Below, piece by piece: positions 7,941 to 17,703 of a stretch of 64,000 nt of DNA (position 1 is its first letter; each line of letters opens with the position of its first letter). Origin of the DNA: JARYLZ01 sp964388275 (GTDB taxonomy: Bacteria > Bacteroidota > Ignavibacteria > SZUA-365); NCBI GenBank assembly GCA_964388275.1, contig CAYLZD010000011.1, forward strand, positions 50,226 through 114,225, read 5' to 3'. The notes beneath the pieces are model-generated. The model was given only the letters and a program-made list of their open reading frames with translations. It was not told where the DNA came from and did not search any database. Made by a program: the position numbers and the translations under genes.

Positions 7941-10520
7941 ATGTTCGACGCCATCGGCCTGGTCGGCCGATTCTCGATAACCGCGGGTTTCGCCGCGGCG
8001 ACACTGGCCTGCCTCGCGTGGTACGCCGGTTTGCGGCGGCCGGCCGCCGTTCATCTCGCGCGAGCCGGCTTCCACACCGCGGTGACAGCGGTGTTCCTCG
8101 CTTCCGCCGCCCTGCTCATCCTGATTCTCAAACACCAGTTTCAATTCGAGTACGTCTGGGCCTACAGCTCGCGCGACCTTCCCTTCGGCCTGTTGGCATC
8201 GACTTTCTACGCGGGGCAGGAAGGCAGCTTCCTTCTTTGGACGCTGATGATAGCGGTGATCGGAATAGTGCTCCTGTCCTACACGCAGAAGCGAGACAAC
8301 GAGCGCGAGGTGATGGGCGCCTACGCCGCAATCATGGCTTTCCTTCTGTTGCTCATTCTGGTGAAAACCCCCTTCGCGCTGCACGAAGGAGGAGGGACGC
8401 CCGCGGATGGACGCGGTTTGAATCCCCTGCTGCAGAATTTCTGGATGCAGATCCATCCTCCCATACTGTTTCTCGGTTTCGCGGGCATGGCCCCGCCATT
8501 CGCGCTCGCGCTCGCCGCTCTCATTAGGAGGAGATACCAGGAATGGGTGACGGCTGCTCTGCCGTGGCTGGTCGGAGGCTCGCTTCTGCTCGGACTCGGC
8601 ATAGCTCTCGGAGGATTCTGGGCTTACGAAACGCTGGGTTGGGGCGGTTGGTGGGGCTGGGATCCGGTTGAGAATTCCTCCCTGATCCCATGGCTTGTCT
8701 CCGTCGCCGCCATACATACGATGCTGACCCAGAAAAGGACCAGGGGATTGGTCATGACCAATTTCATCCTCGTCTTGCTTGCCTTCGTCACCGTGCTCTA
8801 CTCGACTTTCCTGACGCGCAGCGGTGTGCTCGGCGAGGCGTCGGTGCATTCCTTCGTGGATCCGGGCCGCTTTGCATTTACGCTTCTGGTGCTTTTCATG
8901 TTCGTGTTCACGGATGTCGGCATAGCTCTGCTTTTCGTACGTTTCACGAAACTCGGCGCGCGGCTCTCCGAAAGATTCAAGGGCTGGTTTTTCCTGGTCC
9001 TGCTGTACGCGGCTGCCATCGGCCCGAGCATTCCGCTTTTTGCAAAAATAAGCGGAGACGTCACGCCGGTGTTCCGGGATATTGTGGACGCGTCGCCTCT
9101 GCTGCTCGACATGCTTGTCTATCCGCTTCTGTTTCTGGCGCAACTGCTGAATATTTTGTCGGTGCTATGGCTGCCGGCCTTGCTTGTGAAGCTGGCGTTC
9201 ATCGGCTACACTTTAACGGGCCGCATTCACAGCGAGAAGGAGTTCACCAGTTTCCACATGTTGTCGAGGGAGACTTTTCTCGGCATCGGCTCGGTGGCGC
9301 TCGGGGTGTTCACTCTCATAGTGCTGCTGGGCACGTCGCTGCCGATAATTCCGAGCGGGATAACCTCCGCCCTGAACAGCCTTCTGGCTTCTTTGGGCTC
9401 CGGCACGGCTCTCGGCAACACTGTCGAGCCGGAATTTTATGATCGGATGGGTCTCCCCCTGGCGATTTTGATGCTCGGAATATCCGCTCTCGCACTTTTA
9501 CTCAAATGGATGCAGAACAAGCGGGATGAATTTCTCAAGAAAACGATCATCCCTGCGGCGCTATCGGCCGCTTTTGTCGTTGTCCTGATTTTCGCCGGTT
9601 TGCGGAATGGCTGGATGCTGGCCTTGGCTTTCATGTCGTTTTTCAGTCTTGTCGTGAACGCGCAGGTCGGATGGCGCATCGTGCGAGGCAACTGGCGTTT
9701 CACAGGTGCCTACATTGCGCATATCGGAGTCGCTTTGATGCTGCTCGGCGTTATCGGCTCCGGCTACATGAATCGCACCGAGGGAATCGAGCTCCCCCAG
9801 GGAGTGGCCAAATCGGCTTTCGGATACAAATTAACCTATGTAGGTTATGAGCCCTTCTGGAACGGCCAACGCTTCTATTTCAAGGTGCTGGTCGCGGACG
9901 GGGAAGGCAACCCGATCGATACCGTCAGAACCGTGATGTTCAAGTCCATGTACGGAAATCAGGATCAGCTCTTCCGTAATCCGGGCATTTACACTTCCTT
10001 GACGAAGGACTTGTACATCGAGCCGCAATCCCTGTATGCTCCCGATCCGGAGGGATGGGAAGTCGCGCGTTTCACAAAGGGCATGAAGATCGAATACGGC
10101 GGCTATACCGTGAGTTTCACCGGATTCGAAGCTCGCGAATCTCATGCCGGAGAGTCGCACGGAGTGGGCGCGATTTTCCAACTGGAGAAACCGGGCGAAG
10201 CGCCTCAGCTGGTGACGGCCAGACGCAGCGCGGGACCCGAAGGAACGGAAGGCAGCACCGCTCTTTCCGCGGCGGGCGACTTGGAAATAGCCGTGGACGG
10301 CGTGGAACCGGACAGGGCGGACCCCGAGCTATCAGCCGTCAATACGCGCTTCAGGAATCCGAAAATACCGCCCGCGGCGGAGGATCTGCGTGAGACTCTC
10401 GTCGTCGAAGCCTCGCTGAAACCGTTCATCTCCTTCGTCTGGCTGGGCATCATCCTGACGATACTTGGCTTCGGAATCGCGGGATTGCGCCGTGCCCGCG
10501 ACGATGCGAAACGGGTGTGA
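7941..10520 (+). CDS. ccmF: Cytochrome c heme lyase subunit CcmF
   Basis: 859 residues with about 15 hydrophobic segments. The WWD heme-binding motif is WGGWWGWDPVENSSLIPW (from residue 234). It is longer than E. coli CcmF (about 650) because of a large soluble periplasmic region near the C-terminus (roughly 620-820) before the final helix (SFVWLGIILTILGFGIAGL). CcmF takes heme from holo-CcmE and, usually with CcmH and CcmG, ligates it to CxxCH of apocytochromes; no ccmG, ccmH or ccmI follows here. The gene ends 4 bp from the convergent stop of the next gene, so no room exists for a separate terminator. Confidence 0.9.
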   Translation: MFDAIGLVGRFSITAGFAAATLACLAWYAGLRRPAAVHLARAGFHTAVTAVFLASAALLILILKHQFQFEYVWAYSSRDLPFGLLASTFYAGQEGSFLLWTLMIAVIGIVLLSYTQKRDNEREVMGAYAAIMAFLLLLILVKTPFALHEGGGTPADGRGLNPLLQNFWMQIHPPILFLGFAGMAPPFALALAALIRRRYQEWVTAALPWLVGGSLLLGLGIALGGFWAYETLGWGGWWGWDPVENSSLIPWLVSVAAIHTMLTQKRTRGLVMTNFILVLLAFVTVLYSTFLTRSGVLGEASVHSFVDPGRFAFTLLVLFMFVFTDVGIALLFVRFTKLGARLSERFKGWFFLVLLYAAAIGPSIPLFAKISGDVTPVFRDIVDASPLLLDMLVYPLLFLAQLLNILSVLWLPALLVKLAFIGYTLTGRIHSEKEFTSFHMLSRETFLGIGSVALGVFTLIVLLGTSLPIIPSGITSALNSLLASLGSGTALGNTVEPEFYDRMGLPLAILMLGISALALLLKWMQNKRDEFLKKTIIPAALSAAFVVVLIFAGLRNGWMLALAFMSFFSLVVNAQVGWRIVRGNWRFTGAYIAHIGVALMLLGVIGSGYMNRTEGIELPQGVAKSAFGYKLTYVGYEPFWNGQRFYFKVLVADGEGNPIDTVRTVMFKSMYGNQDQLFRNPGIYTSLTKDLYIEPQSLYAPDPEGWEVARFTKGMKIEYGGYTVSFTGFEARESHAGESHGVGAIFQLEKPGEAPQLVTARRSAGPEGTEGSTALSAAGDLEIAVDGVEPDRADPELSAVNTRFRNPKIPPAAEDLRETLVVEASLKPFISFVWLGIILTILGFGIAGLRRARDDAKRV

Positions 10521-10524
10521 GGCG

Positions 10525-11316
10525 TCAGCCCATACCCGGTATCTTGATGAGAGAGCTCCCGATCACCCACAGCAACCAAAGTCCGAACACCAGCCCGAAA
10601 GCCTTCGGTTTCGAAATCCCGGCCGTGCGGTGAAGACCGAATCCGAACAAGTAAAGAGACCAGACAGTAAAGGGATTCAAGTTGCCGGCCAGGCGGAAAA
10701 CCTTGCTTTTCAAGTCCGGCTCCATGAACATCGTCGGACTGAACGTGGCGTAGAAGTTGTTTGTAACCAACGAGACGAGTATGGTGATCAATTGATCGAG
10801 CACCCCGATCCATGCCGTGAGGCAGTATAGCGCAAACACCAGAAAAAAGGTCGCGCTTCCGCGCAGCAGATGCCGGACTATCAGCCAGTAGAACAGGGAT
10901 AGAAGCAGGAACATGATCGGTATCGAGAAAAACACCATGACGGTCGCGCCCACTTTCTGGAAGCCCGAGAACGCGTCGATCTGCTCCATCGCCTGCCCGG
11001 CCTGCTCCTGAGTCATCGCACCCTTCTCCACCTGCTCCTTCATAGCTTCGACCTGCAAGTCGCGCACATCGGCGAGGAACTCCGGATTCGAGAATTTGAT
11101 CAACGTGCCGGCTGCCGCAATGATCACCAGCGCCAGCAGCGGCACGATCACGTCCGATGCCCGAGGGCCGTTGCGCTTCAGGTCGTCGAAGACGGCGCCC
11201 GGCTCGCTGAAAATACCGACGAACTTATCCGTTATGGAGAGCGGTTCCGTTTTTTCACCGCCGTCGGGGGACTCCGGCGCGGTCATGTCGAGATTGTCCT
11301 GAAATTGTTCATCCAT
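10525..11316 (-). CDS. Yip1-family integral membrane protein
   Basis: 263 residues. An acidic cytosolic N-terminus leads into DKFVGIFSEPGAVFDDLKRNG (about 28-48), the characteristic pre-membrane segment of bacterial Yip1 (PF04893) proteins. Five hydrophobic segments follow, split by a soluble loop (VRDLQVEAMKEQVEKGAMTQEQ, about 84-105). The family's molecular role in bacteria is not known. It is transcribed toward ccmF from a 291-bp divergent region shared with the large T9SS protein on the other strand. Confidence 0.75.
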   Translation of the reverse strand: MDEQFQDNLDMTAPESPDGGEKTEPLSITDKFVGIFSEPGAVFDDLKRNGPRASDVIVPLLALVIIAAAGTLIKFSNPEFLADVRDLQVEAMKEQVEKGAMTQEQAGQAMEQIDAFSGFQKVGATVMVFFSIPIMFLLLSLFYWLIVRHLLRGSATFFLVFALYCLTAWIGVLDQLITILVSLVTNNFYATFSPTMFMEPDLKSKVFRLAGNLNPFTVWSLYLFGFGLHRTAGISKPKAFGLVFGLWLLWVIGSSLIKIPGMG

Positions 11317-11575
11317 TTCGATTTCCTCGATCTGAAGTTTTCTTGTATGGTCCGCTAAGCACTGATCTCAGCCGGAAAATGCCGTATCGCCTCGGCAAAA
11401 TGTAGGTGAAATATTTGCCTTGCGCAAAACTGAAAAGTCGCATGCGCCGGACGACTCTGTCTTGTCGCGGCGGAGCAGCCGCAATATATCGGGCTCCCGA
11501 TTGCAACGAAAAGGTTACGGTGTCGGGGGACGGATTGTCTCAGCGAACCTCGATCAAATTAGCGCGAATTTTCAG

Positions 11576-11583
11576 TATCTTTC
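11576..11583 (+). promoter_or_regulatory. Possible Bacteroidota -7 element
   Basis: TATCTTTC, one mismatch from TAnnTTTG, 25 nt before the start codon of the large T9SS protein. No TTG is found 19-21 nt upstream, so only half of the promoter pattern is present. Confidence 0.25.
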
Positions 11584-11607
11584 AGCGATCAATTTTCGGA
11601 GATTAAA

Positions 11608-14600
11608 ATGAAACACGCGCTACGTATCTGCTCACTGATCCTGCTTGTCGTAATACCTGTGCATTCGCAGTGGAATTGGTTGAATCCTTTGCCTGAAGGC
11701 AACGAATTTTTCGATGCGGCATTCATTTCGCCCGATTCAGGTTGGGTGATAGGCGGCAACGGCGCCGTCATCCGCACAATAAACGGCGGTGTTTCATGGT
11801 CCTCGCAGGACAATCCGCTGCGCCCGACTCCATATATTCTGCTCAGCGTCGTTTTCACGTCTCAACAAAGCGGCCTCGCTTCCGCCAACACGGGCGCATT
11901 GCTCCGCACGGACGATGGAGGCGTCACATGGAGACGCCTGAACTACATAGGTTTCGGCATTCAGAAACTGAAACGCGCTCCAGACGGCAGCATATGGGGT
12001 TTCGGAAGCGTCGGCGCCATGGCAAGAACCACCGACCTGGGCATGACGTGGACTTCGTTTCAGACCGGGATCACGTCGGTCGTGTTCGATGTCGCATTCC
12101 CGGCGCCGGGCAAGGCAGTCGCCGCCTGCGGCAGCGGCCGCCTCCTGTTTTCAGACGACGACGGCGCATCATGGACGCAGAAAACGCTTGCGACCGCAAC
12201 CGATATAGTTTCAATAGCCTTCGCCGACTCCCAGCGCGTGTTTGCGGTTCAGAAGGCCAATTATCTTTTACGCAGCAGCGACGGAGGCGCAACCTGGGCG
12301 GATACCACATTCTTCGTCAATGCTCTCAACTTCGTGCATTTCGCGGACCGGCTGACCGGGTGGCTGCTAAGCAATTCGGAAGGAACGGTGCTCAAAACCG
12401 AAAACGGCGGGGTGACATGGTCATCAGTGAACGTGGAGCCTTCGTCGCGTTACCATTTCAACAAAGTCGTGACCGATGGGCCGGATAAAGCCCTGCTGAT
12501 TGGTGACGGGGGAGGATTGTTCCGCACATCCGACGGCGGCGCGACCTGGACACAGCTCGGCGATGCCGTGACCCGAGCTCATCTCTACTCTGTGACCGGC
12601 TTTTCCTCCTCATCGGCATGGGTGTTCGGACCAGGCAGCGTATACCATACGAGCGACGGCGGGTCCAATTGGTCCGCGAATCTCGCCGACACATTGTCCA
12701 TCCATTCAGGCATCGCCGTATCCGAAAGCCGCATCATCGCGGGAGGAACGCATGGGGAAGCGCACTTGTCAGTAAACCAGGGCGCGGACTGGAGCACGCA
12801 GATACTGCCCTCGAAAGGCCGTATCAACCGCTTTCATTTTATCGACACCAGCATCGGTTGGCTTGCGGGGAATCATGGGACCGTGGCGAAAACAGCCGAC
12901 GGCGGCGGACTTTGGACGTACACAGATCCAGGTGTAACGCATGATTTCAATGCCGTGTACGCGCGCTCGGGAATGGAGGCGTGGATAGCAGGCAACGGGG
13001 GCAAAGTTTACAGGACTGTGGACGGCGGGATCACCTGGGAGGATAGAAGTCCGAACACCGCAGGCAACCTGATGGCGATACACTTCATCTCCGCCACGAG
13101 GGGATGGGTCGGAGGCCAGATGGTGTTGTTTGAAACCTCCGATGCCGGAGCAAACTGGACCCAGCGCAACACTCCCGGTCTGGATGTGGTTTACGACATC
13201 TCGTTCCGGAACATGTACGATGGATTTCTGTTGCTCAGCCGCGCGGTCGCGCGAAGCAATGACGGCGGTTTTTCGTTCTACAGAGCCGACTATCCTTCCA
13301 CGGGACTGCGCGACATCGACGTCATGGATGACGGCGGCATCTGGCTGGCCGGCGATTTCGGTGTGGCGCTCCGCTACGATCCGACCCCGGTGATTTTTCT
13401 CGATCCGATTGAACTCGACTTCGGCGACGTGTCGACAAACAAGACAAAGGATTTGCCGGTCTCGATCTCGAACACGGGTGAGCGGCCGATGAAAATATCG
13501 AACATGGCGGTTCTCGGCGCCGGCTTCACTGTGATCAACCTGTCGGCGGACTCACTTGAGCCGGGAGAGAAAGCGACAGCGGTCATCCGGTTCACGCCCG
13601 CGGACACGGGCGTCGTGCACGGCCTCATGACCGTGATTTCCAACGCCGGCCTCGGTGACGCGGCAGCCATGCTGCGGGGCCGCGGCGTACCGCCCGGCAT
13701 ACCGGCGCTTACTCATTCGCCGGACACGCTGGATTTCGGCGAAATCGTCCTGGGTAACATAAAGGCGCTCGAAGTGCATATCAGCAACCGGAGCCAGATC
13801 AATCTTCGGATCAACGACGAAAGAATCGTGGGAAAAGATTCCACGATGTTTCTAGTCGCGCGCGCGAGCAGCCTGATTCTCCTCCCCGGCGACAGGGATT
13901 CGGTACAGGTGGTCTTCGCTCCGCTCCGCCCGGAGCCTTTCTCGGCGGTTCTGTTGATCGAGTCCAACGATCCCGCCGAACCGCAATACGCGATACCGCT
14001 GCACGGCGAAGCGCTCGGTCCGAAAATCTCTTTGTATCCGGATACCATGAATTACGGTTGGGTTCTGGTCGACAGCTCCAAAACAATGTTTCTCACGGTG
14101 AAAAACGAAGGGAAAGCGGACCTGCTCACGGCGAATCACCGCATACAGGGCGTTGACGCTTCCTCTTTCACCTTCGTCCCGCCGCCGGGCGGGATGCTTG
14201 CGCCGGGAAGCTCGGTCATGATTCCGATCACGTTCACCCCGCGTTCGCTCGGACCGAAATCCGCCGAATTCTATATCGAGTCGACCGATTTCATGAAACC
14301 GTCTGCAACCGTCCTCCTGCTGGGGCGGCCGACCACTCTGGGCGTCGAACGAATCGACGCCGCTCCAGCCGGCCTGGCGCTGCATGAAACTTATCCCAAT
14401 CCTGTCTCCGCGGCATCGCGCAGCGGCGCGAATCTGCGGTTCGGAACAGATCGTGAGGGCAGGATCAAAATCACGCTTGCGGACGCGCTGGGAAGGGTGA
14501 GACGGGTGCTGCTCGACGAGAGTCTCGCTCCCGGCATGTATTCAACGAGCGTGGAATTCGATGGACTCGAAACCGGCATGTACTTCATCACTCTGGAATC

Positions 14601-14646
14601 CCCGGGCGCCGGCGCGGTTACGCGAAAGCTCGTTCTTTCAAACTGA
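11608..14646 (+). CDS. Large secreted YCF48/BNR-repeat and ASH-domain protein with T9SS sorting domain
   Basis: 1012 residues. A signal peptide (ICSLILLVVIPVHSQ) is followed by about eleven Asp-box/BNR-like repeats between residues ~50 and 580 (for example DGGVTWRRL, DDGASWTQK, DGGATWTQL, DGGITWEDR), the pattern of YCF48/photosystem II assembly-like propellers. From about 594 come three ASH/choice-of-anchor-D beta-sandwich modules (ELDFGDVSTNKTKDLPVSI; TLDFGEIVLGN; MNYGWVLVDSSK). The last ~85 residues are a T9SS sorting domain starting HETYPNPVSAASR and ending RKLVLSN. It is probably displayed at the cell surface. GGAG is well placed before ATG 11608. Ligand unknown; the propeller suggests binding rather than catalysis. 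Confidence 0.85.
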   Translation: MKHALRICSLILLVVIPVHSQWNWLNPLPEGNEFFDAAFISPDSGWVIGGNGAVIRTINGGVSWSSQDNPLRPTPYILLSVVFTSQQSGLASANTGALLRTDDGGVTWRRLNYIGFGIQKLKRAPDGSIWGFGSVGAMARTTDLGMTWTSFQTGITSVVFDVAFPAPGKAVAACGSGRLLFSDDDGASWTQKTLATATDIVSIAFADSQRVFAVQKANYLLRSSDGGATWADTTFFVNALNFVHFADRLTGWLLSNSEGTVLKTENGGVTWSSVNVEPSSRYHFNKVVTDGPDKALLIGDGGGLFRTSDGGATWTQLGDAVTRAHLYSVTGFSSSSAWVFGPGSVYHTSDGGSNWSANLADTLSIHSGIAVSESRIIAGGTHGEAHLSVNQGADWSTQILPSKGRINRFHFIDTSIGWLAGNHGTVAKTADGGGLWTYTDPGVTHDFNAVYARSGMEAWIAGNGGKVYRTVDGGITWEDRSPNTAGNLMAIHFISATRGWVGGQMVLFETSDAGANWTQRNTPGLDVVYDISFRNMYDGFLLLSRAVARSNDGGFSFYRADYPSTGLRDIDVMDDGGIWLAGDFGVALRYDPTPVIFLDPIELDFGDVSTNKTKDLPVSISNTGERPMKISNMAVLGAGFTVINLSADSLEPGEKATAVIRFTPADTGVVHGLMTVISNAGLGDAAAMLRGRGVPPGIPALTHSPDTLDFGEIVLGNIKALEVHISNRSQINLRINDERIVGKDSTMFLVARASSLILLPGDRDSVQVVFAPLRPEPFSAVLLIESNDPAEPQYAIPLHGEALGPKISLYPDTMNYGWVLVDSSKTMFLTVKNEGKADLLTANHRIQGVDASSFTFVPPPGGMLAPGSSVMIPITFTPRSLGPKSAEFYIESTDFMKPSATVLLLGRPTTLGVERIDAAPAGLALHETYPNPVSAASRSGANLRFGTDREGRIKITLADALGRVRRVLLDESLAPGMYSTSVEFDGLETGMYFITLESPGAGAVTRKLVLSN

Positions 14647-14663
14647 ACGGCGGATATTTCCGC

Positions 14664-15995
14664 ATGCCGGATCCTCTTGTCATCGTTCTCCTCGCCGGAC
14701 TGCTGACCGTCGGCCTGCTTGCCGCCGTCCTGGCGGCGAAGCTCAGATCACAACGGAGATCGGAGCGACGTTATCGGGCGCGTTCCGAGGAATTGGAAGT
14801 GGTTGATCGGCTCGTCAAGCTGGTCAACCGCGAAGTGTCGCTCGAAAGACTGTACCGCGCGCTTCTCGACCAGGGGCGCGTACTGCTCCGTGAAGCGGAT
14901 CGCGCCGCGGTGCTCATGTACGATGACGAAGCGGACGGCTTCCGCGTGACGGCCTCCTTCGGTTTCGACGAGGAAGAGACGCGATCCCTTGTTCTGGCCT
15001 CGCCACTACTCTCTGGGGATTGGGTCAGGAACGTGAACCGGGTGGAAAAATTGGATGGAGGTATGTCCATTTTCCATTTCCGGGCACTATCACGGAGCGG
15101 AGATTCGGACGGCAAATGTCCTGTAAGCCGTCTCGTCGTGGATATCGAGCTCGACGGGCGGATAGCGGGCATCATTCTTTTCGACAACTGCAGAGGCGAC
15201 ACCGCTTTCCGAGCGTCGGAAATCGACACTTGGTCGCGCTTCCGCGAGCACGCAATCCTCGCCATAGCCAAAGCCAGGCTGATCGAGGACATGCACTCCG
15301 CGCGCCTCTCCGCCGAAGAAGCCAGCAACATCAAGACACGCATGCTCAGCATTGCGTCTCATGATCTGAAAAATCCTCTCGGCGTGGTCATCGGTCTCGC
15401 CGACATCATTATCGGAGAGGCCGAATCGCATCCTCATGTCAAGGAACTGGCGGGAATGATTCGCGATTCGGGCAAGCGAATGTTGTCTCTCCTGTACGAT
15501 CTTCTTGATATGTCGGAGCTCGAGGCCGGAAGGATGGCGATGAATTTCAGAGCCGTCGATGTGATCGACCTCGCGGAATCCGTCGTGAGCGAATACCAGC
15601 CGCTGGCCGAACGCAAACGGCAGAGCATCGCTTTCGAATGCGAGGCGAACAGGCCTCTCCACGTCATGGCCGACAGCAGACGACTGCGCGAAGCCATTGC
15701 GAACCTGGTCGACAACGCGGTGAAGTTCTCTCCGCCCGGTACCGCCGCGAAAGTGACGGTAAAAGGCGGCGACTCTCCGCGCATCGAAGTGTGCGATAAC
15801 GGTCCCGGCCTGTCGGACCGCGACAAGGAACTGGTGTTCGGGCAGTTCCAGCGCCTGTCGGCGCGCCCTACCGGCGGAGAAGCGTCCACGGGTATAGGTC
15901 TGTCGATAGTCAAGCAGATCGTGGAACTCCACGGCGGCAACGTCCGGGTCGAGAGCGAGGAGGGGAAAGGCGCGACCTTCGTGATCGAACTGTGA
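14664..15995 (+). CDS. Membrane-anchored GAF-domain sensor histidine kinase
   Basis: 443 residues. One N-terminal membrane helix (about 4-25), a short coiled coil, a GAF-like domain (about 50-215), then HisKA with SHDLKNPL (phospho-acceptor H233) and HATPase_c with N-box NLVDNAVKF (N347), G1 CDNGPGL and G2 STGIGLSI. All catalytic boxes are intact. The GAF region would sense a cytosolic ligand or redox state; none can be named. No response regulator is adjacent; the orphan receiver at 4921-5409 is a possible but unproven partner. It starts 17 bp after the T9SS gene and may be read through from it. Confidence 0.88.
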   Translation: MPDPLVIVLLAGLLTVGLLAAVLAAKLRSQRRSERRYRARSEELEVVDRLVKLVNREVSLERLYRALLDQGRVLLREADRAAVLMYDDEADGFRVTASFGFDEEETRSLVLASPLLSGDWVRNVNRVEKLDGGMSIFHFRALSRSGDSDGKCPVSRLVVDIELDGRIAGIILFDNCRGDTAFRASEIDTWSRFREHAILAIAKARLIEDMHSARLSAEEASNIKTRMLSIASHDLKNPLGVVIGLADIIIGEAESHPHVKELAGMIRDSGKRMLSLLYDLLDMSELEAGRMAMNFRAVDVIDLAESVVSEYQPLAERKRQSIAFECEANRPLHVMADSRRLREAIANLVDNAVKFSPPGTAAKVTVKGGDSPRIEVCDNGPGLSDRDKELVFGQFQRLSARPTGGEASTGIGLSIVKQIVELHGGNVRVESEEGKGATFVIEL

Positions 15996-16068
15996 TCTCG
16001 TCCGCCACGCGCCCGCTGTGTTGCCGCGGATCGCGCCCGACAGCCGGACACAGATTCCACGCCGCGCA

Positions 16069-16992
16069 TCAGTCGCCCGAGATCCGCGACTGCCAGGCTA
16101 GGTTGAGCGCGAAGGAGAAATCGTTGGCCAACTGACATCCGTTGTAATACCTGTACAAAGGTAGATCGAAAACCACCGAGATGTTCAGATCGCCAGTAAC
16201 CAGATTCAGTTGGGGCGCGACGGCGATAATTTCGCCGCCGGTGTCCGTGAGCAGAGTACCCTGAAAGGCATCTGCCTTCCTGTACTCATGTCGCAGCTCC
16301 AGCAGGCCCGAGAGATCGCCGGACAGGAGTTTGACCGCATGCAAAGAGGTGATGAAGGCGGCGCCGTAACGATATGCAAGCCGGTTCTCGGCGTTGAAAT
16401 CGCTTCTGTGATTGAGTATCAACCGGAAGCCGTGCCTTTTCCAACCTTTATGCAGGAATAGTTGCGGAACCGCCGCGTACGCGCCGGAAGAGGGGAGCAC
16501 ATGCTGAGGCAGATCACTCTCTTGGACAAGCAAAGGGATTCTGACGCCGAGTCCCGCCGTGAATTCCACCTCCTGCGCAAGATCGAAGCAGACGTTGTAT
16601 TTCACAGCAGGCATCAAATGAGACAGGCCGCTGCCCGCGGCGGTCTGTCCGTTGAAATCCTGAATCTTGCGCGGGAAATAGCCGATCTCCGACTCAACCG
16701 TCAATCGATTGCTTATGCCGTAAGCGAGCGACAGGCCCAGATAATGAGTCCTGTAACTGCTGACCGGACCGCTTTCCGCGCGCGCGGACCCCGCCAGCGT
16801 CGTGTTGCCGGAGCTGAACCTGTAATACGCGGATGCGCGTCCGAAGCCCTCCCTCAGAACTCCCACATTCACTGTTCCTCCGACCGGCGTCAAGCCGCCC
16901 ACGGCGGCGCCGCCGATGCAGGACGGACACTGGGAACGCAGCACCGGCGGAGTTGTGCATGAAATCAGCAGCAGCAGAGCGACGCGTTTCAT
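16069..16992 (-). CDS. Outer-membrane beta-barrel protein with N-terminal CPSC
   Basis: 307 residues from ATG 16992; the upstream in-frame extension to 17091 overlaps the preceding gene and is rejected. Signal peptide MKRVALLLLISCTTPPVLRSQ is followed directly by CPSC, then a region of alternating hydrophobic strands (HYLGLSLAYGISNRLTVESEIGY, VEFTAGLGVRIPL, HGFRLILNHRSDF, DLNISVVFDLPLY) ending in an aromatic-containing strand (FALNLAWQSRISGD), as in transporter-like outer-membrane barrels. The start lies 2 nt after the stop of an exported thioredoxin-like gene, so the two are translationally coupled and probably act together. Transport substrate unknown. Confidence 0.68.
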   Translation of the reverse strand: MKRVALLLLISCTTPPVLRSQCPSCIGGAAVGGLTPVGGTVNVGVLREGFGRASAYYRFSSGNTTLAGSARAESGPVSSYRTHYLGLSLAYGISNRLTVESEIGYFPRKIQDFNGQTAAGSGLSHLMPAVKYNVCFDLAQEVEFTAGLGVRIPLLVQESDLPQHVLPSSGAYAAVPQLFLHKGWKRHGFRLILNHRSDFNAENRLAYRYGAAFITSLHAVKLLSGDLSGLLELRHEYRKADAFQGTLLTDTGGEIIAVAPQLNLVTGDLNISVVFDLPLYRYYNGCQLANDFSFALNLAWQSRISGD

Positions 16993-16994
16993 AT

Positions 16995-17576
16995 TCACTT
17001 CGAGAGAAGATCGAGCAACCCTTCCAGCCAGTCGAAATGCGGATAAGCGATGACACCCGCCGCCGCGCCCGCTCTTGAAACGAATACACACGGGACGGCC
17101 GGTATATCGAAATTCCTGTGGTAACCGCTCGGTTCGCTCATGGTTTCATCCAGGCCATAAAGAGCGATCCGCGAGCTGTCGATGCCGGCCTCTTCGAAGA
17201 TCCGAAACAAAGACGGAAGATATTCCCTGCATTCAGGGCAGTCGGTCGTGGCGAACACCGTGAAGAAGGCGTCGCGTTCTTCTGTCCATCGCCTCAGCCG
17301 CGCAAGCTCGGCCGTATCGTAGCTGCCTCCGCCTGTCCTGGCTTCCCATCCCGCCGCCGCCGGCCACTGCGCCCAGGCGATCCTGCCGACCGCTGCGGAT
17401 GTTCGCGGCGGAATCTCCTCGCGGCTTGCGGAGCAGGACGGAAACAGCCCGAGCAGCGGCAGGAAGACCGATGCGAAGACGGCCGCTTGCCTCGCGATCT
17501 TCGCGCTCCCGCCGCTTGAATGCAAAACCGCGCTGCCGGCTCTTCCGCTGATTTTGTGCTGTTCCAAGGGCTTCAA
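16995..17576 (-). CDS. Exported thioredoxin-like protein
   Basis: 193 residues from a TTG at 17576 (no ATG or GTG lies nearby in frame). A hydrophobic segment (about 30-46) is followed by PSC (C48), possibly a weak lipobox. The thioredoxin fold spans about 98-190: FFTVFATTDCPECREYLP carries the CxxC pair C113/C116, and DIPAVPCVFV supplies the cis-proline strand. Likely a periplasmic dithiol oxidoreductase. It is coupled to the downstream barrel protein, whose mature N-terminus also carries CPSC, an obvious candidate substrate or metal-site partner; this is inference. 127 bp separate it from the guanine deaminase gene upstream. Confidence 0.72.
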   Translation of the reverse strand: MKPLEQHKISGRAGSAVLHSSGGSAKIARQAAVFASVFLPLLGLFPSCSASREEIPPRTSAAVGRIAWAQWPAAAGWEARTGGGSYDTAELARLRRWTEERDAFFTVFATTDCPECREYLPSLFRIFEEAGIDSSRIALYGLDETMSEPSGYHRNFDIPAVPCVFVSRAGAAAGVIAYPHFDWLEGLLDLLSK

Positions 17577-17703
17577 CTCGTGACCGATTTCCAGTGATAT
17601 GCTATTTCAACGGCGGCTCTCCGTGATAGCGGATGTCTCCGATCAAAATATGAATAATCTTCGAATCGGCCTGTTCTTCCCGCGTGCTTCGCTTTGGCGG
17701 CGC

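Noticed and set aside
16993..17091. N-terminal extension of the outer-membrane barrel protein
   Set aside because: It would read through the thioredoxin gene end and bury the signal peptide that begins at ATG 16992.
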